From Marinoscillum furvescens DSM 4134 (GTDB lineage Bacteria; Bacteroidota; Bacteroidia; Cytophagales; Cyclobacteriaceae): a DNA stretch of 36,067 nucleotides. Positions 35,351 to 36,067 of the stretch are shown here, in pieces. Under the pieces are notes generated by a model. It was not told where the DNA came from, did not search any database, and worked only from the letters and a program-made list of their open reading frames with translations. The position numbers and the translations under genes are program-made. Within the stretch, counting starts at the first letter, position 1. Each line of letters begins with the position of its first letter. Location of the stretch: assembly GCF_003386095.1 (NCBI RefSeq), contig NZ_QREG01000037.1:1-36067 (forward strand). The letters run 5' to 3'.

Positions 35351-35447
35351 GACTGGCAATGATCGGGGCACATAGCTCGGGCCATATAACCTTACTTACC
35401 CACATTTTACTGCAGGGGGACGCCCACTCTACCATTAGCGCTGGCAC
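35351..35447 (-). pseudogene. Decayed 5S rRNA 3'-part, copy 1
   Basis: GACTGGCAA, then CTTACTTACCCACATTTTACTGCAG, then TACCATTAGCGCTGGCAC follow the reverse complement of the 5S 3' part. They are interrupted by about 30 bp after GACTGGCAA and by 14 bp (GGGGACGCCCACTC) between TGCAG and TACCAT. The 5' half of 5S is not recognisable. Confidence 0.7.
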
Positions 35448-35530
35448 TGTCCACAGCAGCCCCAGCTATTTACTAAAGTAATGCTTCACTTGTTCCGTTT
35501 GCATCGCCACAAGATTTAACCCTAATGTAT

Positions 35531-35563
35531 AAAAAAGGGTAGCACAATTAAGAACTACCCTTT
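35531..35563 (-). terminator. Terminator copy in the 5S array
   Basis: On the minus strand AAAGGGTAG pairs with the CTACCC before T6. It is nearly identical to the terminator of the intact 5S gene at 35982-36015 and still able to fold. Confidence 0.7.
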
Positions 35564-35569
35564 GATAAA

Positions 35570-35667
35570 GACTGGCAACAATCGGGGCGCGTAGCCTGGG
35601 ATAACTAGTCTTAGTCTCTCTAATTTTAATGCAGGTAGACGCCCAGTCTACCATTAGTGCTGACACA
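35570..35667 (-). pseudogene. Decayed 5S rRNA 3'-part, copy 2
   Basis: It has the same layout as copy 1: GACTGGCAACA, an insert starting ATCGGGGCGCGTAGCC, a weak TTAGTCTCTC block, AATGCAG, the 14-bp insert (GTAGACGCCCAGTC) and TACCATTAGTGCTGACAC. It starts 219 bp after copy 1 starts. Confidence 0.7.
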
Positions 35668-35749
35668 GCCCCAAGCAACCAGCGAGCTATATTCCAGAGT
35701 AATCATTCACTTGTTTTGTGTGTATCGCGACAAGATTTAACCCTAGTGT

Positions 35750-35782
35750 ATAAAAAAGGGTAGATCAATTAATTTTTTTGAT
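35750..35782 (-). pseudogene. Decayed terminator copy
   Basis: TAAAAAAGGGTAGATCAATTAA keeps one arm and the T run (minus strand), but the matching ACCCTTT arm has become TTTTTTT, so it no longer forms the hairpin. Confidence 0.6.
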
Positions 35783-35785
35783 AAA

Positions 35786-35896
35786 TTCTCGTAAGGATCG
35801 GGGCGCGAAGCCCGTAGCATATAGCTCCGGCCACATAACCTTACTCTCCCACATTTTGCTGCAGGGGGACGCCCAGTCTACCATCAGCGCTGGCAC
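35786..35896 (-). pseudogene. Decayed 5S rRNA 3'-part, copy 3
   Basis: This is the best preserved copy internally: TTACTCTCCCACATTTTGCTGCAG and TACCATCAGCGCTGGCAC match the 5S reverse complement. The insert at the 3' end carries GATCGGGGCGCGAAGCCC, and the 14-bp insert GGGGACGCCCAGTC lies between TGCAG and TACCAT. The terminal GACTGGCAA has decayed. Confidence 0.75.
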
Positions 35897-35981
35897 GGCC
35901 CCTAGCAACCACCCAGCTATTTAGTAAAATAATGCTTCACTTGTTGTACGTATATCGCCTCAAGATTTAACCCTAGCGCAT

Positions 35982-36015
35982 AAAAAAAGGGTAGCTCAAT
36001 TAAGAACTACCCTTT
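35982..36015 (-). terminator. Terminator of the rRNA operon
   Basis: On the minus strand AAAGGGTAG (36015-36007) pairs with CTACCCTTT (35994-35986) across a 12-nt loop, then T residues. It lies just past the 3' end of the 5S gene. Confidence 0.85.
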
Positions 36016-36021
36016 GATAAA

Positions 36022-36067
36022 GACTGGCAACGACTTACTCTCCCACATTTTACTGCAGTACCATCAG
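36022..36067 (-). rRNA. rrf: 5S rRNA, 3' end (gene continues past the window)
   Basis: The plus strand GACTGGCAACGACTTACTC, then TCCCACATTTTACTGCAG, then TACCATCAG is the reverse complement of a bacterial 5S 3' part (CTGATGGTACTGC ... GTGGGAGAGTAAGTCG ... GCCAGTC). It has neither insert found in the decayed copies. About 45 of some 110-115 nt are inside the window. 23S and 16S rRNA should lie further right on the minus strand. Confidence 0.88.

Noticed and set aside
35253-35678. Two similar small minus-strand ORFs (35253-35447 and 35466-35678)
   Set aside because: The peptides resemble each other only because the underlying 5S-derived DNA is repeated; both read through rRNA-like blocks.
35211-36067. 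CRISPR array
   Set aside because: The repeat period is over 200 bp and the repeats are degenerate and match 5S rRNA and terminators; there are no short regular spacers and no cas genes.

Overview
The window reads as the chromosome of a Bacteroidota bacterium, most likely from the order Cytophagales. Supporting signs are a type-IX-secretion 'gliding motility' C-terminal domain, a DUF5686 protein with a carboxypeptidase-like regulatory domain, a BatA-like protein, paired DUF4199 membrane proteins, a type II glutamine synthetase next to AmtB and a BBP2-type porin, and TAnnTTTG-type -7 promoter boxes. Nearly all genes are housekeeping or envelope genes. I see no CRISPR array, prophage or classical defence island.

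Layout. 1-2026: a minus-strand tRNA-Lys followed by decayed tandem copies of its own 3' end and terminator, one TPR/SH3-like membrane protein gene, and a noncoding repeat of about 170 bp present twice (A and B). 2027-5806 (minus): nitrogen assimilation, with amtB, an outer-membrane beta-barrel gene and type II glutamine synthetase. 6244-9934 (plus): a PLP enzyme of the cystathionine gamma-synthase family and a DUF5686 outer-membrane protein, convergent with a large secreted T9SS-type protein (9931-12498). 12578-17283 (plus): a small ORF, an RlmD-like rRNA methyltransferase without Fe-S cysteines, an alpha/beta hydrolase, a LuxR-type regulator, a small unknown protein and MscS. 17374-20341 (plus): an exported protein followed by 5-oxoprolinase genes pxpA-pxpB-pxpC. 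20440-21134: a Dph6-like ATP pyrophosphatase gene split by a frameshift. 21122-23832 (minus): TerB-like protein, SF1 helicase and SnoaL-like exported protein. 23950-26136 (plus): AcpH, CrcB and a membrane DnaJ/TPR protein. 26133-27152 (minus): a thioesterase and an exported protein. 27249-28016 (plus): a methyltransferase. 28013-34198 (minus): a compact six-gene operon of a BatA-like protein, a dihydroorotase paralogue lacking its metal ligands, two DUF4199 proteins and two family 2 glycosyltransferases. 34321-35210: a truncated IS256-family element. 35211-36067: decayed 5S-rRNA/terminator repeats leading into the 3' end of a real 5S rRNA gene (minus strand) that continues past the right edge.

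The most unusual signal lies at the two ends, in noncoding DNA. Beyond the terminators of tRNA-Lys and of the rRNA operon there are tandem, progressively decayed copies of the RNA gene's own 3' end plus terminator. In these copies short GC-rich palindromic pieces (a GGGACGCC core and a GGGGCGCG[A/T/C]AGCC hairpin) interrupt the RNA-derived sequence. The hairpin also occurs in repeats A and B, one of which lies beyond the glnA terminator. This looks like a repeat family that accumulates just downstream of strongly transcribed units. All family assignments come from reading motifs; no database search was run.
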